This document shows positions 1 through 8,575 of a stretch of DNA of 51,210 nt, piece by piece. The DNA is from Ilumatobacteraceae bacterium (GTDB lineage Bacteria; Actinomycetota; Acidimicrobiia; Acidimicrobiales; Iamiaceae), in the NCBI GenBank assembly GCA_025463265.1, contig JAOBWH010000167.1, forward strand, positions 1 to 51,210. The letters are read 5' to 3'. Positions within the stretch are counted from its first letter, which is position 1. Every line of letters starts with the position of its first letter. The position numbers and the translations under genes are program-made. Below the pieces are notes generated by a model that was given only the letters and a program-made list of their open reading frames with translations, was not told where the DNA came from and did no database searches.

Positions 1-1
1 C

Positions 2-676
2 CAGAGCCAGGACGGCTGGCTCCCCACCGCGTCGGCGTGGTTCGGGAGGTCGGGCGACTTCGACGTCCCGATCGCCGCCTCTGGCCCGGACTCGTGGAAG
101 CGGGTCGAGGTCGACCCCGTCCCCACCGAGCTGCGCCACGTCGTGAAGTACGCCCGGGACCAGCTCGGCCAGACCGGGACCATCGACCAGGTCCCGGACC
201 TGCCGTGCGAGCAGCTCGACCCGGTGGAGGTCACCGACATCGAGATGGGCGACGACACCATCTCCTTCGAGGTCTCGAAGCCGGGCGTCCCGGTGCTGGT
301 CAAGACCTCGTACTTCCCGAACTGGAAGGTCTCGGGGGCCGAGGGCCCCTACCGCGTGACCCCGAACCTCATGGTGGTCATCCCCACCGGCACCGAGGTG
401 TCGATGCACTTCGGCCGGACCCCGGTGGACTGGCTCGGCATCATCTTGAGCGTGCTCGGCCTCATCGGCGTCGTGTGGCTGGCCCGGCAGCCGGCCGTCG
501 CCGTGGAGCCGGAGACCGCACCCCGGCTCTCGCGCTGGATCGATCGGAAGCTCACCATCGAGCGTCCGCCCGACCCCGACCCGGCGAGCGGCCATCCGCC
601 GCCCGGAGACCCGCCGGCCTTCGGCGGTGCGTCCACCGTGGTCGGCCCCACCGACATCGATCCCGGGAGCCCGTAG
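2..676 (+). CDS. C-terminal part of a large membrane protein (YfhO-like or related, partial)
   Basis: The frame is open from the left window edge, so only the last 224 residues are visible. The fragment has a beta-rich extracytoplasmic-looking part (including the stretch YFPNWKVSG and a PTGTEVSMHF segment), then one hydrophobic segment at about residues 142-160 (WLGIILSVLGLIGVVWLA), then a proline-rich, probably cytoplasmic tail. This layout, a globular domain followed by a last membrane helix, resembles the C-termini of large polytopic YfhO-type or glycosyltransferase-type envelope proteins; the exact family cannot be fixed from the tail. Its stop codon directly abuts the GTG of the downstream GT2 glycosyltransferase, so the two are probably cotranscribed and may act together in envelope glycan synthesis (inference). 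Confidence 0.6.
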   Translation, partial: QSQDGWLPTASAWFGRSGDFDVPIAASGPDSWKRVEVDPVPTELRHVVKYARDQLGQTGTIDQVPDLPCEQLDPVEVTDIEMGDDTISFEVSKPGVPVLVKTSYFPNWKVSGAEGPYRVTPNLMVVIPTGTEVSMHFGRTPVDWLGIILSVLGLIGVVWLARQPAVAVEPETAPRLSRWIDRKLTIERPPDPDPASGHPPPGDPPAFGGASTVVGPTDIDPGSP

Positions 677-1519
677 GTGGCGCACCGCTCCCGCGCCCAG
701 GTCACCCGGGCGCTCCAGACCAGGCGGTCGCAGCCACCGTCGCCCGGCCGCGCCCGGTTGAGCGTCATCGTCCCCGCGTACCGCGAGGTCGATGCGATCG
801 GCGCCACCGTCGAGCGCATCCGGGTCGAGCTGGCCGCGGTCGCCGACGACGGCGGGCTCGAGGTCGTGGTGGTCGACGACGGATCGGGCGACGGCACCGA
901 CGAGGCCGCCCGCGCCGCCGGTGCCGACCAGGTGCTGGCGTTCCCGGCGAACCGGGGGAAGGGGGCTGCCGTGCGCGCCGGCATGCTGGCCGCGGCCGGT
1001 CGCACCCTCGTGTTCACCGACGCCGACCTGTCCTACTCACCGGCCCAGATCGAGCGGCTCCTGGTAGCGATCGAGGACGGCTGGGACGTGGTCGTGGGCA
1101 ACCGCCACCACGAGGGATCCACCACGATCGTGGCGGCGAGCGCCCTGCGGCAGGTGGGCGGCCGGGCCATCAACCTCGCCACCCGGGCGGTCCTCGTCGG
1201 CGCCCACCAGGACACCCAGTGCGGGCTCAAGGCGTTCCGCTCCGATGTCGCCCGGACGATCTTCGGCCACAGCCGCATCGACGGCTTCGCCTTCGACGTC
1301 GAGGTGCTCCACCTCGTCGAGCGCTACGAGCTGTCGCTCACCGAGGTCGAGGTCGAGGTCGTCAACACCGAGACCTCCACCGTCCACGTGGTGCGCGACG
1401 CGCTGCTCCTGCTGGCCGACCTGGCCCGCATCCGGCGGGGCGACGCCACGGGGGCCTACGACCTCAGCCCCGCAGACCAGGCGTCGCTCGGGCTCGGGCA
1501 CCCCCGGCCGGGCGAGTAG
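677..1519 (+). CDS. GT2 family glycosyltransferase (dolichyl/polyprenyl-phosphate glucosyltransferase-like)
   Basis: 280 residues. The GT-A fold is visible: SVIVPAYRE at about residue 29, the nucleotide-binding VVDDGSGDGT, and the metal-binding DADLSYSP near residue 115. A QCGLKAFR segment follows, as in DPM/ALG5-type enzymes that move a sugar from a nucleotide donor to polyprenyl phosphate. There is no C-terminal membrane helix, so it is the short soluble or membrane-associated form. The GTG start abuts the stop codon of the upstream membrane-protein gene, and phosphomannomutase follows after 12 bases, which fits an operon supplying activated sugars to the envelope. Sugar specificity cannot be read from the sequence. 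Confidence 0.85.
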   Translation: MAHRSRAQVTRALQTRRSQPPSPGRARLSVIVPAYREVDAIGATVERIRVELAAVADDGGLEVVVVDDGSGDGTDEAARAAGADQVLAFPANRGKGAAVRAGMLAAAGRTLVFTDADLSYSPAQIERLLVAIEDGWDVVVGNRHHEGSTTIVAASALRQVGGRAINLATRAVLVGAHQDTQCGLKAFRSDVARTIFGHSRIDGFAFDVEVLHLVERYELSLTEVEVEVVNTETSTVHVVRDALLLLADLARIRRGDATGAYDLSPADQASLGLGHPRPGE

Positions 1520-1531
1520 GGTCGCTGGGCC

Positions 1532-2896
1532 ATGTCGGACCTCGATGCCATCTTCAAGGCGTACGACGTTCGGGGCACCTACCCCGATCAGATCGACGCA
1601 ACCGGTTGCCACGCCATCGGCGCTGCCTTCGCCCGATTCGCCCTGAGCGAGGGCGGTGCGGTGCCGGAGATCGTCGTCGCCCGGGACATGCGCCCGTCCG
1701 GCGTGGAGCTCGCCGAGGCCTTCAGCGAAGGGGTGCGCTCCCAGGGCGTCGACGTCGTCGACATCGGGCTGGCGTCCACCGACCTGCTCTACTTCGCCTC
1801 CGGTTCCCGGGGTGCGCCCGGCGCGATGTTCACCGCCTCGCACAACCCGGCCCAGTACAACGGCATCAAGTTCTGCCTGGCCGGCGCCCGGCCGCTCGGC
1901 CTGGACTCGGGACTGGCCCAGGTGCGCGACGACGCCCGCACGCTGCTGGCGCCGGTCGCCACACCCGGCGGTTCCTCGCAGGTCGACCTGCTCGGCGCCT
2001 TCGCCGACCACGTCCGGTCCTTCGTCGACACCTCGAAGTTCACGCCCCTCAAGATCGTCGCCGACACCGCCAACGGCATGGGCGGCCTCGTGGTCCCCGC
2101 GGTGTTCGACGCCCTCCCGTTCGACATCGAGATCATGTACGGCGAGCTCGACGGCAGCTTCCCGAACCACCCGGCCGACCCGCTCCAGCCCGAGAACCAG
2201 CGAGACCTGTGTGCGCGGGTCCGCGAGGTCGGTGCGGACATCGGCTTCGCGTTCGACGGCGACGCCGACCGCGTGTTCGTGGTCGACGAGCTGGGCAACG
2301 GCATCTCCGGTTCCGCCACCACGGCGCTCGTCGCATCGGGTGTGCTGGAGAAGGAGCCCGGCGCCACCGTCCTGCACAACCTGATCTGCTCGAAGGCGGT
2401 GCCCGAGGTCGTGCGCGAGCGCGGCGGCACGCCGATCCGCACCAAGGTCGGCCACAGCTTCATCAAGGCCGCGATGGCGGCCACCGGCGCCGCGTTCGGC
2501 GGCGAGCACTCGGCGCACTACTACTTCCGCGACAACTACCGGGCGGACTCCGGCCTCATCGCCGCCATGCACGTGCTCGAGCGCCGCTGCGCCACGGACC
2601 AGCCCATGTCGGTGCTGCGCCGGCCCTTCGACCGCTACGCCGATTCCGGTGAGATCAACACGCAGGTGCACGACCCCGCGGCCGTCATCGACGCCGTGGC
2701 CGAGCACTTCCGCACCACCGTGCCGTCGGCCGCCCAGGACCGTCTCGACGGGCTCACCGTCGACCTCGGCGACTGGTGGTTCAACCTGCGCCCCTCGAAC
2801 ACCGAGCCGCTCCTGCGCCTCAACCTCGAGGCCCGCACCCGTGACGAGTGCGATGATCACACGTCCGAGCTCCTCCACCTCATCACCAAGGGATGA
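1532..2896 (+). CDS. manB: phosphomannomutase/phosphoglucomutase
   Basis: 454 residues, normal for the alpha-D-phosphohexomutase superfamily, which interconverts hexose 6- and 1-phosphates. The phosphoserine loop TASHNP has its Ser at residue 103; the metal loop DGDADR is at 242-247; the sugar-binding GEHSAHYYFRD and the C-terminal phosphate-binding RPSNTEP are both present. All catalytic elements are intact. In mycobacteria the orthologous pmmA gene also lies beside a SIS-domain gene and manA. A TAGGGT -10-like element overlaps the preceding stop codon nine bases before the ATG, so it may also have its own nearly leaderless promoter. The stop overlaps the next start as ATGA. Confidence 0.93.
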   Translation: MSDLDAIFKAYDVRGTYPDQIDATGCHAIGAAFARFALSEGGAVPEIVVARDMRPSGVELAEAFSEGVRSQGVDVVDIGLASTDLLYFASGSRGAPGAMFTASHNPAQYNGIKFCLAGARPLGLDSGLAQVRDDARTLLAPVATPGGSSQVDLLGAFADHVRSFVDTSKFTPLKIVADTANGMGGLVVPAVFDALPFDIEIMYGELDGSFPNHPADPLQPENQRDLCARVREVGADIGFAFDGDADRVFVVDELGNGISGSATTALVASGVLEKEPGATVLHNLICSKAVPEVVRERGGTPIRTKVGHSFIKAAMAATGAAFGGEHSAHYYFRDNYRADSGLIAAMHVLERRCATDQPMSVLRRPFDRYADSGEINTQVHDPAAVIDAVAEHFRTTVPSAAQDRLDGLTVDLGDWWFNLRPSNTEPLLRLNLEARTRDECDDHTSELLHLITKG

Positions 2897-3135
2897 CCCG
2901 AATGGCCCTCGACCAGAAGCTCCTCGAAATCCTGGCCTGCCCGGAGGACAAGGGCTCGCTGCTGTACTTCGAATCGGAGCAGGCGCTCTACAACCCCCGG
3001 CTCAAGCGCCGCTACGAGATCCGCGACGACATCCCGGTGATGCTGGTCGACGAGGCCACCACGGTCGACGACGCCGAGCACGACCGGCTGATGGCCAAGG
3101 CCGAGGCCGACAGCACCCCGTCCACGCTGGCCTGA
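2893..3135 (+). CDS. Trm112 family (UPF0434) small protein
   Basis: 80 residues from the ATG that overlaps the phosphomannomutase stop (ATGA). The Trm112/YcaR signature LLEILACPEDKGSL is at about residues 10-23, followed by NPRLKRRYEIRDDIPVML. Only one Cys of the zinc-ribbon pair found in eukaryotic Trm112 remains, which is common in bacterial members. The second ATG at 2902 gives MALDQKLLEILACP, the usual family N-terminus, so it may be the true start. The family includes small partner proteins of methyltransferases; the actinobacterial role, between phosphomannomutase and the SIS isomerase, is not established. Confidence 0.85.
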   Translation: MTRMALDQKLLEILACPEDKGSLLYFESEQALYNPRLKRRYEIRDDIPVMLVDEATTVDDAEHDRLMAKAEADSTPSTLA

Positions 3136-3147
3136 CGGGTCGCCCCC

Positions 3148-4212
3148 GTGGCTGACGCCGTCGACTCGCTGGGACTCCGGGACGCGGTCTTCGACCTCCC
3201 CGAGCAGATGGCTGCGGCCGTCCGCACCCTCACCGTCACCGGGCCGCTGCCCGCTCACGACGAGATCGCCAACGTGCTGGTGCTCGGCACCGGAGCGGCC
3301 GGCTGGGTGGGCGACCTCCTCAACGCGGTCGCCGGGCCGTTCATGCCCGTGCCCCTCGTGGTGCACAAGGGCTTCGAGCCGCCGTCGTTCGTCGACGCCA
3401 CCACGCTCGTGGTGGCCATCTCCGCCTCGGGCGACTCGCCCGAGGTCGTGGCGTCGGCCGGGGTGTGCGTCGAGGCCGGCGCCAAGCTCTTCGCCATCAC
3501 CAGCGGCGGTCAGCTCGGTGCCATGGCCGACGCCGCCGAGGCGCCCACCGTCTTCTTGCCCCACGCCCCCGAGGGCGAGCCCCACGTCCCACCGCGCGCA
3601 CGCGTCGGCGCCCTCGCCGTGCCGGTGCTCAAGGCGTTCGACTCGCTCGGGCTGTTCCCGGGCGGACGCGACTGGATCGCCGCCGCCATCGCCCAGCTGC
3701 GCGCTCGGCGTGACGAGCTCGGAGCGGAGGGCAACGACGCCGCCCGGCTCGCCCGCGCCATCGCCGGCACCATGCCGCTCGTCTACGGCGGCGGCGTGCT
3801 CGGCGGCGTGGCCGCCACCCGGTGGAAGGCCCAGATCAACCAGAGCGCGAAGTCGCCGGCGTTCGTGGGCGAGCTGCCCGATGTGGTCCACGGCGAGCTC
3901 GCCGGATGGGGCCAGCACGGCGACGTCACCCGCCAGGTCCTGTCGCTGGTGCTGCTGCGCCACGACGAGGAGCCCCCGGCCGTGTCCGAGCAGTTCGACC
4001 TGGTGGAGACCTGGTCCGACGAGGTCATGAGCTCGATCCACACGGTGCGGGCCCAGGGGGACGGCGCGCTCGCCCAGCTCCTGGACCTGGCGTTCTTCGG
4101 CGACGTCGTCGCCCTCGATCTGGCGGCGCAGTACGGCATCGACCCGGGGCCCACCGTCGTCATCAACCCGTCGCCCGCCTTCGATGCGCCGAGCCGTGCC
4201 GCCGCTCCCTGA
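3148..4212 (+). CDS. SIS-domain protein, bifunctional phosphoglucose/phosphomannose isomerase family
   Basis: 354 residues with a GTG start 12 bases after the Trm112-like gene. Two SIS sugar-isomerase lobes are visible: the first carries VLGTGAAGWVGDLL near residue 47 and ISASGDSPEV near residue 92; the second carries YGGGVLGGVAATRWKAQINQ and the acidic/His segment ELPDVVHGELAGW typical of PGI/PMI proteins. These enzymes convert fructose 6-phosphate to glucose 6- or mannose 6-phosphate, which fits the adjacent phosphomannomutase. The Mycobacterium counterpart (Rv3256c, next to pmmA) is a diverged member of unproven activity, so catalysis is inferred. The 3' end overlaps the next gene by 29 bases. 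Confidence 0.8.
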   Translation: MADAVDSLGLRDAVFDLPEQMAAAVRTLTVTGPLPAHDEIANVLVLGTGAAGWVGDLLNAVAGPFMPVPLVVHKGFEPPSFVDATTLVVAISASGDSPEVVASAGVCVEAGAKLFAITSGGQLGAMADAAEAPTVFLPHAPEGEPHVPPRARVGALAVPVLKAFDSLGLFPGGRDWIAAAIAQLRARRDELGAEGNDAARLARAIAGTMPLVYGGGVLGGVAATRWKAQINQSAKSPAFVGELPDVVHGELAGWGQHGDVTRQVLSLVLLRHDEEPPAVSEQFDLVETWSDEVMSSIHTVRAQGDGALAQLLDLAFFGDVVALDLAAQYGIDPGPTVVINPSPAFDAPSRAAAP

Positions 4213-5122
4213 GCCGCTCCTCGAGCTGGCCGCCCGCGTCTCCAACAAGGGCCGCTGGGGGGCCGATGACCGGCGGGGCACGCTCAACCTGATCGATGCC
4301 GACGCCGTGCGCCGTGGCGCGGCGGCCGTGCGTCAGGGCCGCGCGTTCTCCCTCGCCATCCCGTTCGACGCCGACGGCCCCCAGACGGGCGGCATCCCGG
4401 GACGGGACAACCCGAGTCTGGAGATGATCGCGGTCAACGTCGCGTTCGTCGGCCCCGACGGGTTCACCACCAACGACGACCGCTTCTCCATGGGCACGCA
4501 GGCCGCCACCCACTGGGACGCCCTGTCGCACGTGGGCTACAGCGGCGAGCTGTACAACGGCGTACCGCTGTCGGTGGTCACCGAAGCCGGCGCATCGGAT
4601 CTCGGCATCGAGCACTTCGGCCCGGTCGCCACCCGGGGCGTCCTGCTCGACGTGGCCCGCCTCCACGGCCTCGACCACTTCGACGACAACCATCCGATCA
4701 GCGCCGAGGATCTCGACGGCGCCCTGGCCGCCACCGGCGTCGAACTGGCACCGGGCGACATCGTGATGGTGCGCACCGGCCACCTCCACTTCCTCGACAT
4801 CGGGGAGCGCGACCGCTACCGGACCACCTGCCCGGGGCTGTCGGTGGGCACCATCGAGTGGCTCCACCACCACCAGGTGGCAGGCGTCGCCACCGACACG
4901 TTGGTGCTGGAGTGCTTCCCCGGCGAGGACCCGGCGGCGCTGCTCCCGGTCCACATGATCCACCTCCGGGACATGGGTCTGGCCCAAGGCCAGATCTGGG
5001 CCCTCGACGCCCTCGCCGCCGACTGCGCCGCCGACGGCCAGTGGGACGTGCAGCTCGTCGCCACCCCCATCCCGCTCACCGGAGCCAGCGGCGGCCTCGT
5101 CGCCCCCACGGCCATCAAGTAG
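4184..5122 (+). CDS. cyclase family protein (kynurenine formamidase-like metal hydrolase)
   Basis: 312 residues. The PF04199-type motif THWDALSH (HxDxxxH) is near residue 110, and DARIxxGD-like features (ELAPGDIVMVRTGH) follow, as in putative cyclases and metal-dependent amide hydrolases. The N-terminus, with GRWGADDRRGTLNLID, matches a large actinobacterial subgroup usually annotated only as cyclase family protein. The ATG at 4184 lies inside the upstream SIS gene; a GTG at 4196 is an alternative. Substrate is unknown. Position at the end of the sugar-phosphate operon does not imply a shared pathway. Confidence 0.82.
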   Translation: MRRAVPPLPEPLLELAARVSNKGRWGADDRRGTLNLIDADAVRRGAAAVRQGRAFSLAIPFDADGPQTGGIPGRDNPSLEMIAVNVAFVGPDGFTTNDDRFSMGTQAATHWDALSHVGYSGELYNGVPLSVVTEAGASDLGIEHFGPVATRGVLLDVARLHGLDHFDDNHPISAEDLDGALAATGVELAPGDIVMVRTGHLHFLDIGERDRYRTTCPGLSVGTIEWLHHHQVAGVATDTLVLECFPGEDPAALLPVHMIHLRDMGLAQGQIWALDALAADCAADGQWDVQLVATPIPLTGASGGLVAPTAIK

Positions 5123-5157
5123 CCGCCCGCTCCAACAGGGTCTGCTTGGATGACCGG

Positions 5158-6759
5158 GTGCCCCGTGCTGATCGCCGCCTCGCCGCCTGCCTCCTCGCCG
5201 CTTCGGTCGCCCTGACCCTGATGGCCTCGTGCTCCTCGGGGACGGACGACGCGACCGGGGGCGCCGCAGCCAGCACCACCGCGGCGAAGGAGGGCGCGGA
5301 CCCGAAGGTGGCACCCCCGGTGATCGACCTGCCTGCGCTGTCCACCTCCGAGGACCGGCGCATCGTCGATGCCGAGGGCCGCGACGTGCTGCTCCGCGGT
5401 GCGAACGTGAACTCCCTGGCCGAGTACTGGCAGGGCGTGGCCTCGGTCGACCCGACGATCCCGGTGAGCACCGAGGACTGGGACACCATGGCCGCCCACG
5501 GCTTCTCGGTGATCCGCCTCCTGGTCACCTGGTCCCGCGTCGAGCCCACGCGCGGCCAGATCGACCGGGACTACCTGGAGCAGGTCGACGAGTACGTGGC
5601 CCGGGCGGCCCAGCACGGCATCTACTCCGTGATCGACATGCACCAGGACGCCTACACGGCGTTCCTCTCCACCGATGATCCGTCCGAGTGCCCGGCGGGC
5701 ACCACGCCGGCCAAGGGCTGGGATGGCGCACCGGCGTGGGCGGTGCTCAGCGACGGCCTGTCGACGTGCCTGACCGGGAGTGACCGCAACAGCTCCCCGG
5801 CGGTCAACCGGGCGTGGAACAACTTCTACGACGACACCGACGGCATCCGCACCCAGTTCGCCTGGATGTGGGGGCAGGTGGCCGAGCACTTCGCCGGTCG
5901 GCCCGAGATCGCCGGCTTCGACCTCCTGAACGAACCGGAGACGTCGCGCCCGGAGGCCGAGCTGGCCCCCAGGTACCAGGCCCTCCTGGTCGACGTCATC
6001 GGGGCGATCCGCGACGCCGAGTCATCGGCGGACTTCGACCACATCGTGTTCGTCGAGCCGACCGTCCCGGCCGGGAACCCCTCGAACGGGCTCGTCATCC
6101 CCGACCCCGAGGCTGCAGGGGTCGACATCGCCAACATCTCGGGTTCGGTCCACAACTACTCCGAGTCCATCGGCGGCGGCAGCATCGAGGGGCTCAACGA
6201 CGGGATCGAGGGCATCACCGCCGGCATCGGCGTGCCCAACTGGGGCGGGGAGTACGGCTTCTGGGACACGTCGCCCGAGACGCTCGAGAAGGCCGGCCGG
6301 TACGCGGCCGACGAGGATGCCCACCGGTGGGGCGGAGCGTGGTGGCAGTGGCGCCAGTCGTGCGGCGATCCCCACGCCGTCCAGTGGGAGGACGACGAGG
6401 TGGTGGCGCCCACGGAGGACTCCGTGCACCTCAACCTCCTGGGTTGCCCCGACGACAAGGACCTGGGCCCGAACGACGCCTTCCTCGACATCGTCGGCCG
6501 GGGCTACCCACAGGCGGCTCCGGGCCGGCTCACCGAGCTGACCAGCGACGTCGAGCGCGGCCGGCTCCTGGTTCGGGCCGAGGCCTCCGAGGCGGGCGGC
6601 GAGCTGGAGGTGTGGACGCCCACCGAGGCCGACGCCGACCACGAGGTGACCGTCGAAGGCCTGCGCGATGTGGCCGAGCGCGAGGTCGACGGTGGCCGGC
6701 TCATCACCGCCACCGTGACGGCGAAGGGCGACTACTCGCTGCGGGTCGGCCCGGCCTGA
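5158..6759 (+). CDS. GH5 family glycoside hydrolase, endoglycoceramidase-like lipoprotein
   Basis: 533 residues from GTG 5158, chosen because it gives a lipoprotein signal (RRLAACLLAASVALTLMASC, lipid Cys 25); the longer in-frame upstream extension runs through the previous gene. The GH5 fold is clear: LRGANVNSL near residue 81, the acid/base Glu in NEP at residue 259 and the nucleophile Glu in GGEYGF at residue 365. The DMHQDAYT segment and the Cys-containing insert CPAGTTPAKGWDGAPAWA are typical of endoglycosylceramidases, which cut the glycan from glycolipids. A small beta domain follows at about 450-533. Expected on the outer face of the membrane. The natural glycolipid substrate is unknown. 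Confidence 0.85.
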   Translation: MPRADRRLAACLLAASVALTLMASCSSGTDDATGGAAASTTAAKEGADPKVAPPVIDLPALSTSEDRRIVDAEGRDVLLRGANVNSLAEYWQGVASVDPTIPVSTEDWDTMAAHGFSVIRLLVTWSRVEPTRGQIDRDYLEQVDEYVARAAQHGIYSVIDMHQDAYTAFLSTDDPSECPAGTTPAKGWDGAPAWAVLSDGLSTCLTGSDRNSSPAVNRAWNNFYDDTDGIRTQFAWMWGQVAEHFAGRPEIAGFDLLNEPETSRPEAELAPRYQALLVDVIGAIRDAESSADFDHIVFVEPTVPAGNPSNGLVIPDPEAAGVDIANISGSVHNYSESIGGGSIEGLNDGIEGITAGIGVPNWGGEYGFWDTSPETLEKAGRYAADEDAHRWGGAWWQWRQSCGDPHAVQWEDDEVVAPTEDSVHLNLLGCPDDKDLGPNDAFLDIVGRGYPQAAPGRLTELTSDVERGRLLVRAEASEAGGELEVWTPTEADADHEVTVEGLRDVAEREVDGGRLITATVTAKGDYSLRVGPA

Positions 6760-6780
6760 CCGGTCAGGCGCGACCGGCCG

Positions 6781-6800
6781 GGCCCGGGTCGGCCCGGGCC
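6781..6800. terminator. GC hairpin between convergent genes
   Basis: Perfect 8-bp stem (GGCCCGGG / CCCGGGCC) with a TCGG loop in the 54-base gap between the GH5 gene and the convergent lipoprotein gene. There is no T tract, as usual in such genomes. It could terminate both transcripts. Confidence 0.5.
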
Positions 6801-6813
6801 GCCCGAGTCGGCG

Positions 6814-7665
6814 TCAGAGCGACCCGACGCGGTCCTGCATCAGAGCGGCGAGGTCAGGCAGGGCGTCGTAGTCGCCGGGGACCGACTCGAACGTGGCGTC
6901 GTCGAGGCCGGAGGTGGCGACCACCGAGACGGTGGTGCCGTCGACGTCGAAGATCAGGCCCTTGAACTCGATCGGGACGGTCATGCCCATCATCGAGAAC
7001 TCGGCGGTCATGGTCATGGCGAGGCCGAAGTCGCCGTGGTCGTCGTACGTCTCGGCCTTGATCTCCATGGTGATGGCGTTGCCCTCTTCGTCCTCGGTCT
7101 CGATCTTCTCGCAGTCCGACAGGGCCTCGACGACCTGGTCGACGGTGTCCTCGTCGAAGCCCTCGGGCGTGGGGTCGAGCGCGACCTCGATGGTGGCGTC
7201 CGCCTCGGTCTCGAACTCCCGGCTGACCTCGTCGGTGTTGGCATCGCTGCTGTTGTCGAGCTGCTCGAGGATCTCGGCCCCGGGGCAGGCGTCGATGATG
7301 GCCTGCTCGGTGGGGTCCTCGTCATCGGTGGAGCTCTCGTCGTCGGCTTCGTCGTCTGCGTCGGTCGAGTCGCCGAGGTCCTCGTCCGACATCGTGTAGC
7401 CGTCCGGGAGGTCGTCCTCGGTGGGGAGGATCTCGGCCAGGGCCGCCGAGGTCACGCCGGTGCCCGGATCGTCCCCGTCGGCCGCCGTGGTGGTGGTCCC
7501 ATCGCCCGTGGTGTCGTCGCCCGGGTCACCCTCGTCGCTGGTCTCCGCGGCGGTGCTGGTCTTGTCGACGGAGTCGGCGTCGTCGCCGGCGCTGGCCCCG
7601 CATCCGGCGAGGAAGGCGAGGATCGGCAGGACGACGAGCAGGGCGAGGACAGGTGATCGGCGCAT
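6814..7665 (-). CDS. hypothetical acidic lipoprotein
   Basis: 283 residues. The N-terminus MRRSPVLALLVVLPILAFLAGC is a lipoprotein signal with lipid Cys 22. An Asp/Thr/Ser-rich linker follows to about residue 75. The folded part at about 75-283 is strongly acidic and has two Cys (DACPGAE and LSDCEKI) that could form a disulfide. No enzyme motif is recognised; the arrangement resembles actinobacterial surface lipoproteins annotated only as hypothetical. It converges with the GH5 gene and is followed upstream by the LLM oxidoreductase on the same strand after a 43-base gap. Confidence 0.75.
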   Translation of the reverse strand: MRRSPVLALLVVLPILAFLAGCGASAGDDADSVDKTSTAAETSDEGDPGDDTTGDGTTTTAADGDDPGTGVTSAALAEILPTEDDLPDGYTMSDEDLGDSTDADDEADDESSTDDEDPTEQAIIDACPGAEILEQLDNSSDANTDEVSREFETEADATIEVALDPTPEGFDEDTVDQVVEALSDCEKIETEDEEGNAITMEIKAETYDDHGDFGLAMTMTAEFSMMGMTVPIEFKGLIFDVDGTTVSVVATSGLDDATFESVPGDYDALPDLAALMQDRVGSL

Positions 7666-7708
7666 CCGCTCATGTTCGCATGTGCCACCGGTGCGCGCCC
7701 GTGATCGT

Positions 7709-8575
7709 TCAGCCGCCGATGGGCCCGCCGACCTCGTCCCAGAAGCGCTTCATGCCGTCGATCTTGCCTTGGAGGTCCTGCTCGAAGCCTCCGTGGTACG
7801 CCCACGGCATCGTCAGGAGGTCCGTGACGCCGACGTCTTCGGCCCGACGGAACTGGTCGAGGGTGATGGCGTCGTTGAGCGACACGATCATCGAGAAGTC
7901 CCCGGTCCGGCCCAGTTCCTCGCGGTGGCCGTCGATGGCGGTCCGGAAGCCAGCGGCCTGCTCCGTGCTGATCAGATCGGAGATCCAGCCGTCGTTGCGG
8001 GCCGCCCGGCGCAGGGCGGCATCGGACAGGCCGCCGACGTAGATCGGGACCTCGGAGGGCGGCGCCGGCGTCATCTCGAGGCGCGGGAAGTCGTAGAACT
8101 CGCCGTGGTGCTCGACCCACCCGCCGGTCCAGAGCTGCCGCAGCACCTCGATCATCTCGTCGGCCCGGGCGCCGCGCTTGCGGAACTGGGCGTCGAGCAG
8201 GTCGAACTCCTCTTCGCACCAGCCCATGCCGATGCCGAGCGAGACCCGCCCGCCGGTGAACGCGCTCGCCGTGGCGACGGCCTTGGCGACGGGGAACGGG
8301 TTCCGCATCGGGAGCACGTAGATGTTGGTGAAGAACCGCAGCCGCTCGGTGACCGCGCCGAGCGCGCCGATGGCCACCATGGGGTCGACCCAGGGGGTGA
8401 ACGGTTCCCAGCGCCGGTTCCCGTCCGCCGTGTACGGGTACTGGGTGGTCAGCTCCTCGAGGTTGAGGACGTGGTCCGCCAGGGCCATGGCGTGGTAGCC
8501 GAGCTCGTCGGCCGCCGCGGCGATCGGCACCAGCTCCTCGGGCGGGAGGTAGGCGGTGGCGATGCTGATCCTCAT
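7709..8575 (-). CDS. LLM class F420-dependent oxidoreductase
   Basis: 288 residues starting at ATG 8575 ([14 protein letters not shown]); the longer frame upstream lies inside the SDR gene and is a shadow. It has the luciferase-like TIM-barrel signature: ELGYHAMALADHV near residue 27, TFxxxxA-type REF (RLRFFTNIYVLPMRNPFPVAKAVAT) and RVSLGIGMGWCEEEF, typical of actinobacterial TIGR03619-like proteins that use F420 or flavin. The start overlaps the SDR stop as ATGA, so the two genes are translationally coupled. Substrate unknown; partnership with an SDR suggests successive redox steps on one lipid or xenobiotic substrate (inference). Confidence 0.85.
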   Translation of the reverse strand: MRISIATAYLPPEELVPIAAAADELGYHAMALADHVLNLEELTTQYPYTADGNRRWEPFTPWVDPMVAIGALGAVTERLRFFTNIYVLPMRNPFPVAKAVATASAFTGGRVSLGIGMGWCEEEFDLLDAQFRKRGARADEMIEVLRQLWTGGWVEHHGEFYDFPRLEMTPAPPSEVPIYVGGLSDAALRRAARNDGWISDLISTEQAAGFRTAIDGHREELGRTGDFSMIVSLNDAITLDQFRRAEDVGVTDLLTMPWAYHGGFEQDLQGKIDGMKRFWDEVGGPIGG

